A stretch of DNA of 64,000 nucleotides, from assembly GCA_050290225.1 (NCBI GenBank), contig JBNKHG010000093.1, positions 1 to 64,000 of the forward strand. The letters are read 5' to 3'. Positions 53,155 through 62,224 of the stretch are shown piece after piece (the first letter of the stretch is position 1; the number at the start of each line of letters is the position of its first letter). Origin of the DNA: JBNKHG01 sp050290225. Its GTDB lineage: Bacteria > Pseudomonadota > Gammaproteobacteria > Pseudomonadales > Cellvibrionaceae. Both the position numbers and the translations under genes were made by a program. The notes under the pieces are model-generated. The model ran no database searches. It saw nothing but the letters and a program-made list of their open reading frames with translations, and was not told where the DNA came from.

Positions 53155-54837
53155 TTAAAAGCGCGAACTGCTAAGTTGAATATCCGCGTCCTGCCAGGCG
53201 TTCTCAAAGCGCTTGGCAATCACTGTCCGGGTTGTCTCCTTACCCTGCGCTTTTAGCGCCTGTTCCAAACCAAACAGGGCGTAGCCGTTTTCCGGATTGC
53301 GCCGCAGGTCCTCCCAGTAGACCACTTCCGCTTCAGCGGGTAGCTCGGCTTCGAGCAGTATCGCGCCTAACACATGCCGCACCGGAAAATACCAGTCCGG
53401 TGGTTCGTTGTAGAGCAATCCATCCTCCAGGCGCACGGCTCTTTCCAGGTGCGCAGCCGCCTTGGGATAGTCCCCGCGCTTGGCGGCAATCTCACCCGTA
53501 AGGACTTCCTCGGCGATGGTCATCAGGCTTGCTGCCGCACCGAAACCGATAAAGTAGTTTTCGTCCCTGGCGACCTGTTTGCGCAGTTGCGTCAATGCCT
53601 TCAGCTCCTTCTGCGCCTTGCGGTGTTGCCCTTGGTGGACATGGGCCATACCGCGGGCGTAGTGCCAAATACCGTTCATATAACGGGCTTTGGGGTCGGG
53701 TTGGGGTTCTTTGAGAATCTCCTCCCAGCGACCGAACCGGACCAGGACGAAGATCGGTTGACTGAGAAAAGTTTCGTTCAGCGCCCAGGTATTCTCTTCC
53801 CCGTTGACCGCTATTTTCGCCGCGACTTTGCGTGCGGCTTTCAACGCCTCCCGGCTGCGGCCTTGAAACATGGCGGACCAGGCCAGGAAGTGGATATTGT
53901 GTGGGTAGTAACCCAGCGGATACAGCCCCTGGGCGCGGCACTGGGTGATATAACCCTCATCCGCTGCAATAGCCCGCGTATTGGCATCAAAGGAATCGGC
54001 ATAACGCCCGACGCGCATGTAGATATGGGCGGGCATGTGCACCAGGTGTCCGGCTCCCGGCATCAATTCTCCCAGTTGATCGGCACTGGCTACGCCCAGC
54101 TCGGGGCGAAAGGCTTCCACGGTGTGAATCAGGTAGTGGTGGGCACCGGCGTGTTTCGGATCGCGTGCGATAACCGATTGCAGGGTTTTCATCACGATCT
54201 CTGTGTGCGATTTGGGACTGCCGTCGCGGTACCAATAGTCCCAGGGATTGGTGTTCATAATAGCGGCCGCGTAGAAGGTGGCGGCGTCCAGGTCATCGGG
54301 ATAACGCTTCGACAGCGCCGCCATGGCATCCGCATAGGCCGCGTCCAGGGCTGACCGATCGGCCTCGGGGTCATTACTGTAGCGTCGGGCGAGGGCATCG
54401 ATATAATCCTGTTCCCGCTTGGTTGCCCGGCTTTTCAGGGCCTGGGCTTTTTGAATGGCGGCATAGGCCTGGGGGACCACCCCGGGTAGCATCGGTAAAT
54501 TCAGATTGGGCCCCAGCGCCAGGGCAATGCCCCAGTAGGCCATGGCATTGTGGGGATCCAGCCGGGCAGCTTCCTTGAAGGAACGCAGAGCCTCGGAGTG
54601 GTTAAAACCCAGCGTCAGGCGAAGACCCTGATCAAAAAAGAATTGGGACTTGGGGTTATCGGTAGTGACTTTGAAGTGATGGTCACCCAATCCGGAAAGC
54701 GCTGGGGCGATCGGGCCGGTGGCGGTCGCCGGATCGGCAAGCAGGGCTTTTGGATCGTGTACCTGGGTTAATCCCGGCACAGAAAACAATATAGCGATGA
54801 AAGCTAAGGTAGCGATAACCATAGTTCGACTGTTCAT
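53155..54837 (-). CDS. secreted TPR-repeat protein
   Basis: A 560-residue protein with a signal peptide (VIATLAFIAILFSVPGL) and many helical repeats. TPR-like units include SEALRSFKEAARLDPHNAMA. A conserved section (HAGAHHYLIHTVEAF) has His residues that could bind a metal. The ATG at 54837 follows GGAGG by eight bases; the frame opens at 54864. It is divergent from the LuxR regulator at 55124, which is next to a TonB receptor gene. Such trios suggest control or maturation of the uptake system; the function here is not known. Confidence 0.85.
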   Translation of the reverse strand: MNSRTMVIATLAFIAILFSVPGLTQVHDPKALLADPATATGPIAPALSGLGDHHFKVTTDNPKSQFFFDQGLRLTLGFNHSEALRSFKEAARLDPHNAMAYWGIALALGPNLNLPMLPGVVPQAYAAIQKAQALKSRATKREQDYIDALARRYSNDPEADRSALDAAYADAMAALSKRYPDDLDAATFYAAAIMNTNPWDYWYRDGSPKSHTEIVMKTLQSVIARDPKHAGAHHYLIHTVEAFRPELGVASADQLGELMPGAGHLVHMPAHIYMRVGRYADSFDANTRAIAADEGYITQCRAQGLYPLGYYPHNIHFLAWSAMFQGRSREALKAARKVAAKIAVNGEENTWALNETFLSQPIFVLVRFGRWEEILKEPQPDPKARYMNGIWHYARGMAHVHQGQHRKAQKELKALTQLRKQVARDENYFIGFGAAASLMTIAEEVLTGEIAAKRGDYPKAAAHLERAVRLEDGLLYNEPPDWYFPVRHVLGAILLEAELPAEAEVVYWEDLRRNPENGYALFGLEQALKAQGKETTRTVIAKRFENAWQDADIQLSSSRF

Positions 54838-55123
54838 AAGTGCCTCCACAACACCGGGTTGCACATAGTATAGTCAGGCTTTTCTCTAACGCCTGACGCC
54901 GGAGAGATCGGCAGGCAAACTGATGTCGGGGCCACGGGCTTCAAGCTGAGATTGCCCTATTCAGCGCTGCCCTGATGTCCCGCCGCCGCGTTGCCGTGTA
55001 GTACCAGTGGGGTTGACGCCACAGTCGCTTGTTATACTTAAGTGCGTATTAACCTACCCAATAGGGAAGACAGGTATAAAGCGTGCCCACATTAAATTTG
55101 CTTCTGCCATTGGAGACGCGCTA

Positions 55124-55975
55124 ATGCGCAAATCGGAACCGGACTTCGATGCCTGGAATGCGCACCTGGCAACGGCCATGGCTGCCCTGGGGGATGAAAG
55201 CTTCGCCGCCTGCCTGTACGACGCCTTGGCGGTTCTGGCACCCCACGATGATCCCATCATCTGGTTTTATCCCCATGGCCAAGCCCCGTTTGCCAAGGAT
55301 ACACGCGGTCAGATGGCGGATACCGGGGATGTGGAAGCCTTTCTAAAGGGCCCCTATTTGCTGGATCCTTTCTATCTGGCCGGCGCTGAACAGTTCGCTG
55401 AGGGATTTTATCGACTCGCCGACCTGGCGCCCGCGGCCTTTCGCGATTCGGAATACTACCGCAGTTACTATGTGCGTATTCATATGATCGACGAGGCGGG
55501 CTATATCGTTTACGACAACGATGGCGGGTTCGCCAATATCTCCTTTGGCCGTAAAGAGAATCAAACGCCCTTCAGCGACAGGGAGTTGTCACAGCTTCGC
55601 TCGGTCGCCGGAATTGTGTGCCAGTTGATGCGTCAGCACATGGCCCGCCTTAATCCCACACCCATGATAGACAGTGGCGAGAGAAATTTACCGCAATACC
55701 TGAAGTCCGGACTTGCGCATTTTGGCACCTCGTTATTGACCAATCGGGAACAGGAAGTGATCCACCTTTTTTTACGCGGCCACTCCACCAAATCGGCAGC
55801 GGAGAAATTGGGCATCTCACCGGAAACCGTCAAACTGCACCGCAAGAACAGCTACGCCAAGTTGGATGTAGCATCCCAAGCGGAACTGTTTGTGCTCTTT
55901 ATCGACTCCATGGCCCAGAGCGGGCCGCGTCCGGGCGAGGATCCGTTAATCCGTTATCTGGCGGTGCCGCCCTAG
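55124..55975 (+). CDS. LuxR-type transcriptional regulator
   Basis: A 283-residue regulator. The N-terminal 200 residues are a sensor domain with no named match. The C-terminal 65 residues are a LuxR helix-turn-helix (LTNREQEVIHLFLRGHSTKS, then LGISPETVKLHRKNSYAKL). The ATG at 55124 follows GGAGACGC by a good distance; the frame is open to 55007. It lies between a divergent TPR gene and a TonB receptor gene that starts 210 bases later, so it probably regulates one or both. The partial gene at 63803 has a similar opening. Confidence 0.88.
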   Translation: MRKSEPDFDAWNAHLATAMAALGDESFAACLYDALAVLAPHDDPIIWFYPHGQAPFAKDTRGQMADTGDVEAFLKGPYLLDPFYLAGAEQFAEGFYRLADLAPAAFRDSEYYRSYYVRIHMIDEAGYIVYDNDGGFANISFGRKENQTPFSDRELSQLRSVAGIVCQLMRQHMARLNPTPMIDSGERNLPQYLKSGLAHFGTSLLTNREQEVIHLFLRGHSTKSAAEKLGISPETVKLHRKNSYAKLDVASQAELFVLFIDSMAQSGPRPGEDPLIRYLAVPP

Positions 55976-56185
55976 CATTGCCCTCTTTTTTCTCTCCTCT
56001 ATATAGTATGGGCTGCACTGTTTTGGTGCGCTGCTTTGGTGGGCTGTTGTCGGGTGCTAACGAAATGGGGTTATTTCGCCCGCTTGGTCAGTAGCGCTAC
56101 GCTAACGCCATCATGAACTCATAGGGTTTGCCCTTGGTTAAGAGTTTGGACAAGGTGAGCGTTTGGACAAAGAGGAGAGATAACG

Positions 56186-58432
56186 ATGATAAGTAGACGG
56201 GTTTTTCCCCGACCGTTTCTGGCCGTTTCCATTGCCGGCCTGGGTGTTGCCAATGTCACCTACGGTCAGCAACAGATCGAAGAGGTTGTGGTGACCGCTC
56301 AAAAACGCGCTCAGAGTGTCAATGACATTGGTGTGTCTGCCAGCGCCTTCGGTGGCGACGACTTGAAAAAACTCAAGGTGGAGAGTGCGGTGGATCTCGG
56401 CGCCCATACCCCGGGATTGGTGACTACCAATGCCACCTCTGGCGGCACCCCGATATTTGCCATACGCGGTATCGGGCTCGACGATTTCAGTCCCAACAAT
56501 AACAGCGGCGTCGGTGTGTACACCGACGAGGTCTTTGCCAGTGCGCCGGCGCTATTGGGGGGCCAGCTGTTTGATATCGAACGGGTGGAAGTGTTGAAAG
56601 GTCCCCAGGGCACCCTGTATGGCAAGAACACCACCGGTGGTGCAATCAACTTTATCAGCAACAAACCCACCGACGAATTCGAAGCCTATGTGGAAGCGGA
56701 TTACAGCCGCTGGGACAGGGTAGAGGTAACCGGCGCAGCCAGCGGTGCGCTGAATGATGCCGTGCGCGGTCGTGTGGCGGTTAACCTGGTGGACCAGGAC
56801 GAAGGCTGGCAAACCGATATCAATACCGGCGAGGAGTATGGCAAGGATGATAGCCAGGCCGTGCGCGGATTACTGGCGTTTGATCTGTCCGAATCCACAA
56901 CGGGCCTGTTTAAGGCCTACTACACCAGGGACAAGGGTACGCCCCTGTCACCGGATGCCGAGCGTCACGAAACCTGGGGCTACCCGGAACTCAACAGTCC
57001 GATAGACCCGCGCAAGGTGACGGTGGGCAACCTGGATGTCGGGCGTGATGAGGAGGGCTATGGTCTGGCACTGAACCTGACGGTGGATTTTGAACCCTTT
57101 ACCCTCACCAGCATCACCGCCTGGGACAGCTACGATCAGGAAGTGGTGGACAACTATGGCGGCACCAGCGAGCGTATTACCGACTTTATGCAGGACAACA
57201 GTATCGAGCAGGTATCCCAGGAGTTGCGTTTTACCGGCAATACCGACGGAGCCTTTAACTGGATACTCGGCTTTAACGTATCCAGGGAAACGGTGGAAGC
57301 CCTGGGCACGTTCGATGATTCCTTTGTCGCCTATGAAACCTTCCGCGATGTGGGCTCCGATTTGATTATTGCCGATTACACCCAGGAGACCGAATCCTAC
57401 GGCGTCTACCTGCACACGGAAACCGAACTGAGCGAGACCTTGAAACTGACGGTGGGGCTGCGCTATTCCCAGGATCAACGCAGCTTCGACGGTATCGACA
57501 CCAATACCGATCTTGCCGGTTCCTTTAACGATACATTGGCATTGCTCGACGAGACTCACGACGAAGACGGCGTGACCGGCAAGATCGGCCTGGACTGGAT
57601 GCCCAACAACGACTGGCTGGTGTACGCCAATGTGGCCACCAGTTACAAGAGCGGTTTGTTTTACGGTGCCCCGGTACTCGACAGCGATCCCGGACGCGCC
57701 TGGGGCTATGTGGAGCCGGAAGATGTCACCAGTTACGAGATGGGCTTTAAGGCGACCCTGCTGGACAACACTTTGCAAATCAACGGTGCGGCCTTTTTCC
57801 TCGACTATGAAAACCGCCAGTCGCTGATTACGTACGTCGAAAACGGTTTCAGTGATTTCTTCGGGTTTGAGATCACCGACACCACCCTGATCGGGATCCC
57901 GGAATCGGAAACCGAAGGGGCCGAGTTGGATTTGCGCTGGTTACCGATGAACGGACTGGATGTGCGTCTGGGCGTGGCCTATCTGAACAGCAAGGTCACC
58001 AAAGCGCCGAGCACAGCGGATATGCGCGGAATTTCCGATGATCCCGGGCAGCCGTTTACGGTGGATCATATCACCAACGCCATCGGTGTCGGCCAGACAC
58101 TGGCCCAGTCTCCGGAGTGGAGCTACAACGGGTTGGTCAATTATGAGTGGCCAGTGGGGGATAACCTGATTGCCAGGGTCCAGACCAGTTACAGTTGGAC
58201 CGACGATCAGGCGGCGCAGCTGGGCGATCCCAATGCCGGTTACGGCCCGGTGAGCAGTCTGGATGCCCAGGTGGCGATCGCCGCCGCCGATGATATGTGG
58301 TCCCTGACATTGTGGGGTAAAAACCTCGAAGGCAGCGAAGCGGAAACCTATGCGTTTTCCGGTTTCGCCGGGCGGGTTGTATACCACCAGCAGAGCACCC
58401 GTTATGGGTTGACTTTGAGGTATAACTTCTAA
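56186..58432 (+). CDS. TonB-dependent receptor
   Basis: A 748-residue outer-membrane receptor. A signal peptide (cleaved near TYGQQ) is followed by a TonB-box-like segment (IEEVVVTAQKRAQS), a plug domain (to about residue 170) and a 22-strand barrel ending in the typical YGLTLRYNF with a terminal Phe. Plug motifs GIGLDDFSP and VEVLKGPQGTLYGKNTTGG are standard. It would import a scarce ligand using the proton motive force through TonB. The ligand is unknown. GAGGAGA precedes the ATG. The LuxR gene lies directly upstream, and a strong hairpin follows. Confidence 0.93.
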   Translation: MISRRVFPRPFLAVSIAGLGVANVTYGQQQIEEVVVTAQKRAQSVNDIGVSASAFGGDDLKKLKVESAVDLGAHTPGLVTTNATSGGTPIFAIRGIGLDDFSPNNNSGVGVYTDEVFASAPALLGGQLFDIERVEVLKGPQGTLYGKNTTGGAINFISNKPTDEFEAYVEADYSRWDRVEVTGAASGALNDAVRGRVAVNLVDQDEGWQTDINTGEEYGKDDSQAVRGLLAFDLSESTTGLFKAYYTRDKGTPLSPDAERHETWGYPELNSPIDPRKVTVGNLDVGRDEEGYGLALNLTVDFEPFTLTSITAWDSYDQEVVDNYGGTSERITDFMQDNSIEQVSQELRFTGNTDGAFNWILGFNVSRETVEALGTFDDSFVAYETFRDVGSDLIIADYTQETESYGVYLHTETELSETLKLTVGLRYSQDQRSFDGIDTNTDLAGSFNDTLALLDETHDEDGVTGKIGLDWMPNNDWLVYANVATSYKSGLFYGAPVLDSDPGRAWGYVEPEDVTSYEMGFKATLLDNTLQINGAAFFLDYENRQSLITYVENGFSDFFGFEITDTTLIGIPESETEGAELDLRWLPMNGLDVRLGVAYLNSKVTKAPSTADMRGISDDPGQPFTVDHITNAIGVGQTLAQSPEWSYNGLVNYEWPVGDNLIARVQTSYSWTDDQAAQLGDPNAGYGPVSSLDAQVAIAAADDMWSLTLWGKNLEGSEAETYAFSGFAGRVVYHQQSTRYGLTLRYNF

Positions 58433-58452
58433 CGTTTCCCGCTTGTTGGCCA

Positions 58453-58488
58453 GTCACACAGGGGTGAAAGTATTCGCCCCTGTGTGAC
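58453..58488. terminator. hairpin between convergent TonB receptor and LuxR genes
   Basis: GTCACACAGGGG (58453-58464) pairs perfectly with CCCCTGTGTGAC (58477-58488), and further pairing shortens the loop to four bases. It lies 20 bases after the receptor stop codon and about 40 before the LuxR stop codon. Confidence 0.6.
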
Positions 58489-58525
58489 GTTGGGCGACAG
58501 CGTTTGGGTCTTAAATTCCTGGACC

Positions 58526-58990
58526 TCAAATTTCACTCATCAAGTCCTCAATGAAATGCGCTGCCAATTCATTCCTTCCCGCATACCCGGACTTCGCATA
58601 AATACTTGTGGCCTGGCTTCGAACAGTCTTTTCCTTGACACTACGGGCGTCGGCGATCTCTTTCATCGATAGACCTTTAACCAATAGCAATGCCACATCA
58701 CTCTCCGAAGGCGTGAGATTCCACTGGGAAAACTGATCCCGCATTACCGACAGCAGCTCTCCAGCCAGTCTTGCCGTCTTTGACTTTTCTTCCTTGATCG
58801 CTTTGTTCAAGAGTTTGATATGTTGCAATTCACGAAACAAAACAACCGAGATTGCTGCAAATACCAACAGCTCAATACTGATGTGTAGAGAGCTGTCTAC
58901 ATTGTCAATAACATCGATGACAATGTCATAGACAAAAAAGGCCATTGCAGAAACCAGCACCAATGCTGGCAGATACTTCCCGATCTTCAC
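58526..58990 (-). CDS. membrane-anchored LuxR-type regulator
   Basis: A 154-residue protein with two membrane helices (about residues 7-25 and 36-55), a short coiled coil (LLNKAIKEEKSKTARLAGE) and a C-terminal LuxR-like helix-turn-helix (LTPSESDVALLLVKGLSMKE, then VKEKTVRSQATSIYAK). It may sense an envelope or redox signal at the inner membrane. The gene follows the cytochrome b561 gene by 26 bases on the same strand, so the two form an operon. The target genes are unknown. Confidence 0.82.
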   Translation of the reverse strand: MKIGKYLPALVLVSAMAFFVYDIVIDVIDNVDSSLHISIELLVFAAISVVLFRELQHIKLLNKAIKEEKSKTARLAGELLSVMRDQFSQWNLTPSESDVALLLVKGLSMKEIADARSVKEKTVRSQATSIYAKSGYAGRNELAAHFIEDLMSEI

Positions 58991-59016
58991 ATAGGAGTCC
59001 CTCTGTTCGGAGCGCC

Positions 59017-59577
59017 CTAATCCGCTTTCAGCTTGAACATTTTCTTCCAGACAGGATTTCCACCCAGCGTATGGAGTATGACAGCACCCACGTGAAGAGC
59101 CAGATAAAGCGGAATCAACGACTCACCCACTTCATGAACCTCTTCAATAAACTCAAACAGTTCGCTTTCTGCGCCGCCCTCCAGGATAAAAAGCGCTGTG
59201 CCGGTGAGTGCCATCCAGGCGAATATGGCGAGTCCAAACATTTGAGTCAGTCCGGCCAACCCCTGGTGCCTGTCGCGCTCGGGTACATGCAGCCTCAGCA
59301 ATGTTCGAAAGTCCTCCAGCGCCAGCCGCCATTGCCGGCGGGAAAACGGAGACCACTGTTTGAAAGACAGTGCTTCAGAAGATGTCAGCCCGATAAAAAT
59401 CCGCGTCAGTATAAAAGCCGTCAACGATAGCCCCAGATAAGCGTGCAATAAATAGCCTTGCGATGTGGCACCGTCCTCCGCTAATTCACCGGTAAGGAAG
59501 GCTGCAATACCAAACGCAGCAAGCCCCAGGTGGATAAATTTAGCATATATCGGATAGGTATAGGTTTGCTCACTCAT
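59017..59577 (-). CDS. cytochrome b561 family protein
   Basis: A 186-residue protein with four membrane helices. Candidate haem ligands are His in KFIHLGLAAFG, His in LLHAYLGLSL, and two His in ALHVGAVILHTL. Bacterial b561 proteins carry electrons from quinol to small acceptors such as superoxide. It is co-transcribed with the membrane LuxR regulator. The start at 59577 gives the usual short N-terminus. The nearby DNA is more A+T-rich than average. Confidence 0.85.
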   Translation of the reverse strand: MSEQTYTYPIYAKFIHLGLAAFGIAAFLTGELAEDGATSQGYLLHAYLGLSLTAFILTRIFIGLTSSEALSFKQWSPFSRRQWRLALEDFRTLLRLHVPERDRHQGLAGLTQMFGLAIFAWMALTGTALFILEGGAESELFEFIEEVHEVGESLIPLYLALHVGAVILHTLGGNPVWKKMFKLKAD

Positions 59578-60139
59578 AATTCGCTCCGAATCTAACCAGC
59601 GGTAAACTTGATATATATGCGTTAATTTACTGTTTTCAGGAACGAAGAGAATTGGGCAAGGGCCTTAATTTGGCACTTTTGGGCATATGTCCTATGCTGC
59701 GATGGTTAAAATATGAGCAAAATGCTGTTCCTCATGTTCGCTTTGGGTTGAACGGCTTGGATTAGTACGTCCTAATTCTCTAGCAAATTACCCCATCTGC
59801 CAGCTTCTATATCGCTATGACAGGTTTGAAGTCATGCCGTTTGCCTGATTACCGTCCATATTACACACTTCCAGTTGTATGTTATTTGCACACGCCGGTG
59901 GAAGGATGGGGAGAAAAGCAGCGATCACTTCGATACGCCGCTGCTATGGAATAAAGGCAAGCTGAGAGGCCAAAAATCACTACTCAAGCTCTGTAGTAAT
60001 CCCCTGATCATGGGCGCACTACCTTACCTAATGCAGGCGGAGATTCCACTTATCGTGTTGTTCTATTTTCCGGGGTCAGTTCTGTTAACCTGCTGACCGG
60101 TAAAAAATGCAATGTAAACACTGGTTATGGCAGGCTTAC
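59578..60139. other. 562-base A+T-rich gap
   Basis: This stretch holds the promoter of the cytochrome gene and the 3' flank of the AbiE toxin gene. One 73-codon plus frame at 59875-60096 has no ribosome site and no family resemblance, so it is not called. No repeat ends or insertion-sequence remains could be seen. Confidence 0.45.
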
Positions 60140-60994
60140 TTACTGCTTCCGCGACGGGTGTATCACGGGATATTCCCAAAACCAGCGCTCAGCCGACCAC
60201 GTGCGATTAAACCCCTGTTTTTTCGCCGCTGCGGTATAAAGCGGCTTTAAAAAAACACTCAATTTTCCCATTAACTCGGCAAAGGACATATCACTGGCCA
60301 GTGCATTTTTCGCGAGAAATGCCTTCCACTGCGTACTCTTCACTTCATTGATCGCGAAGCCGTCGTCTAATACAGTCGGCCCATCTGTGGAAAGAGCCGT
60401 CTCTCTGCGCGCACATGTAGCTTTGATCGCCTTCAGCATCAAGCTGCCTTCTATATCAAGTTCTGAGGCTATAACCCATAAGTCATAAAAGTCTTTTATT
60501 CGACTATTTGTTTCCCCAAGCATCAACATCGCTTGAAACTTTTCTGCTATCACGGTCTGCACTGGATATACATTAATTTCGGGGGCCGGCAAATCCAGAA
60601 ACGAAGGTAAGGTTGCCCTCTCTGCTGCCGGCATAACAGCGTCACCAAAACCAACATCCACCTGGAATGTGATACTGGCGTTTCCTAGCGCAGCCCTACC
60701 AGTCACCCTAACCCCTTGGTACAACGCATCTTGCTTTATCTCAATACCCTTGATGGATTCCAGGTCAAAGACAAGCCCGTCATCCGCATCCACAACACAG
60801 ATAACTCTAAAATCCGAGACCAACGTTGAAACGTCGTTATCGCCAAACCCCAGCAGGTCAATATCCCTTGTAGGCCGATGAGCCTCTTTCCCCCAAACCC
60901 AGAACAGCATTGCACCCTTCAGTAAAAATTTGTCCTTGTAATCTGACGCACCCAAGCGATAAAGCAAACGTTGAATCAGATATTGTTTCAACAC
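60140..60994 (-). CDS. AbiEii-type nucleotidyltransferase toxin (5' frameshift)
   Basis: The intact frame gives 284 residues from a GTG at 60994. It has the nucleotidyltransferase signature LLKGAMLFWVWG, RPTRDIDLLGFG near residue 42, and the later motifs VIAEKFQAMLMLG and SRIKDFYDLWV typical of AbiEii/AbiGii toxins. These toxins modify tRNA or NTP pools and are held in check by AbiEi. The natural N-terminus is missing from this frame: it is encoded just upstream (60995-61073) in another frame. So the gene is either inactive or translated from an internal start. It follows the antitoxin gene, as in other abiE operons. Confidence 0.85.
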   Translation of the reverse strand: MLKQYLIQRLLYRLGASDYKDKFLLKGAMLFWVWGKEAHRPTRDIDLLGFGDNDVSTLVSDFRVICVVDADDGLVFDLESIKGIEIKQDALYQGVRVTGRAALGNASITFQVDVGFGDAVMPAAERATLPSFLDLPAPEINVYPVQTVIAEKFQAMLMLGETNSRIKDFYDLWVIASELDIEGSLMLKAIKATCARRETALSTDGPTVLDDGFAINEVKSTQWKAFLAKNALASDMSFAELMGKLSVFLKPLYTAAAKKQGFNRTWSAERWFWEYPVIHPSRKQ

Positions 60995-61073
60995 ATAGTC
61001 AAAGTTTTCTCTCCGTTCGTGCGCAAGATTGAGTAATCGTTGTCTAATGGAGGCGGTCGTATTTCTTCCCCAT
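60995..61073 (-). other. frameshifted 5' end of the AbiEii gene
   Basis: An ATG at 61073 with AGGAG upstream starts a frame that stops after nine codons. If one A is removed from a run of three at about 61062-61064, the frame reads MGKNTTASIRQRLLNLAHER and continues into the toxin. ASIRQRLLNLA is the usual AbiEii N-terminus. A one-base insertion is the simplest explanation, and a sequencing error is possible. Confidence 0.7.
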
Positions 61074-61090
61074 GTTAGCGTTCTCCTGCT

Positions 61091-61696
61091 TTAGGTCAAA
61101 CTTTCCAAATAGGGTCGCATCACATTGCCGACCCTGCATGCCCGTGCGTAACGCGCGATCTCATCCATACTAAAGCGCCTTTCCCGCCAGCCCTCCCTCA
61201 ATGCCTCCAGCGCTACATCAAGTCCGATCTTATTACGGTATTTAAAGCAATCCACCACAGTTCTCGCCGGGTTAAATACTCTCACGGCAACACCGTCCAC
61301 GTTGTGTGTTTCAACACCTTCCGCTAGCAGTGCGGCCGACATCGTGACAAAGCGTACCGGTGGATACTCAATATGGGGGCGCCAGGCTTTTCGATCGATA
61401 GCCAACCACACTTCAAATGGATTCTGCGTGGTGAACTGATGGAAGCTCAAAGCCGAGAGTAATGACACTATGGCATTCGGCGCTTGCTTAGTGGCCTCGA
61501 TCAATGATTGGTGGTGGCTAACAGCACGCGTCGGATACCGGTAGAGACCTCTCCCAATGCGTTCAAGGGCCCCCGCTTTGAATAACCGGTACAGGTACTC
61601 CTGTGGCAAACCAAGTCGTTCCAAATCTTTTGGCCGGACCACTGCGTGCTTCCGGGTATATTTGAGCACTTGTTGTTTTTTGGTGATAGAGGGCAT
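61091..61696 (-). CDS. AbiEi-type antitoxin
   Basis: A 201-residue protein with an N-terminal winged helix (VVRPKDLERLGLPQEYLYRL) and a C-terminal AbiEi domain (IGRGLYRYP, ARTVVDCFKYRNKIGLDVAL). AbiEi antitoxins repress their own operon and neutralise the AbiEii toxin without a stable complex (type IV). The toxin's natural start codon lies 17 bases after its stop. Its frame is complete, though the toxin gene is frameshifted. Confidence 0.9.
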   Translation of the reverse strand: MPSITKKQQVLKYTRKHAVVRPKDLERLGLPQEYLYRLFKAGALERIGRGLYRYPTRAVSHHQSLIEATKQAPNAIVSLLSALSFHQFTTQNPFEVWLAIDRKAWRPHIEYPPVRFVTMSAALLAEGVETHNVDGVAVRVFNPARTVVDCFKYRNKIGLDVALEALREGWRERRFSMDEIARYARACRVGNVMRPYLESLT

Positions 61697-62224
61697 GAAC
61701 TCAGCTCGTCAATGTTTTCATAATTTCTGGGCATTTATAAATATATGCCGAGGAATTATGATGATCAAGCGATAAAAGCGCATTCTCCTATTTTTTAGGT
61801 TCTTGGGTGCGAATGTTCCAGTTAAGGGGTGCCTAAGGTTTTTACGCCCCAATATTGCAAAAACCGCCACTACCATTCCGGTTCTGGCCTGTGGGGTCTT
61901 ATCACTTATCTTGTCTGCTGAGAAAATTGTCGCTACAGCGACCAAAATCAAAGAGTTAGGGGAATAATGCAATATTTGGGAAAAACATTGGGACCTTAGT
62001 TGAATAGAATGTATTTCAAAAACTATGGCATACCTTGGCTTAATGATTTACCAAGCCATAATGGATTGCAGGTAAAGCCAGAGTAGGATCAGCCAACCAC
62101 TTCCCCAGGTGACGATATGCAGGAAACTCCTCTTTCTCAAACGACTAGCGGGCAGTTGCTTCAAGTGTGGTGCTGCAGGATGTGGATCTCCAAAGAGTGT
62201 CAACCAAATGTTCCAGCGCCGTCA
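61697..62224. other. 528-base gap, no supported gene
   Basis: The A+T-rich region upstream of the antitoxin gene and downstream of the MFS gene. An 84-codon minus frame at 61718-61972 and a 26-codon frame that begins TAATG at the MFS stop are open, but neither shows a family match or a ribosome site. The abiE promoter must lie near 61700-61760. Confidence 0.4.

Noticed and set aside
59875..60096. A 73-codon plus frame in the A+T-rich gap
   Set aside because: No ribosome site, no recognisable family and no neighbour on the same strand. Probably chance.
61718..61972. An 84-codon minus frame upstream of the abiE genes
   Set aside because: It ends in an A+T-rich promoter-like stretch and shows no domain; chance is more likely.
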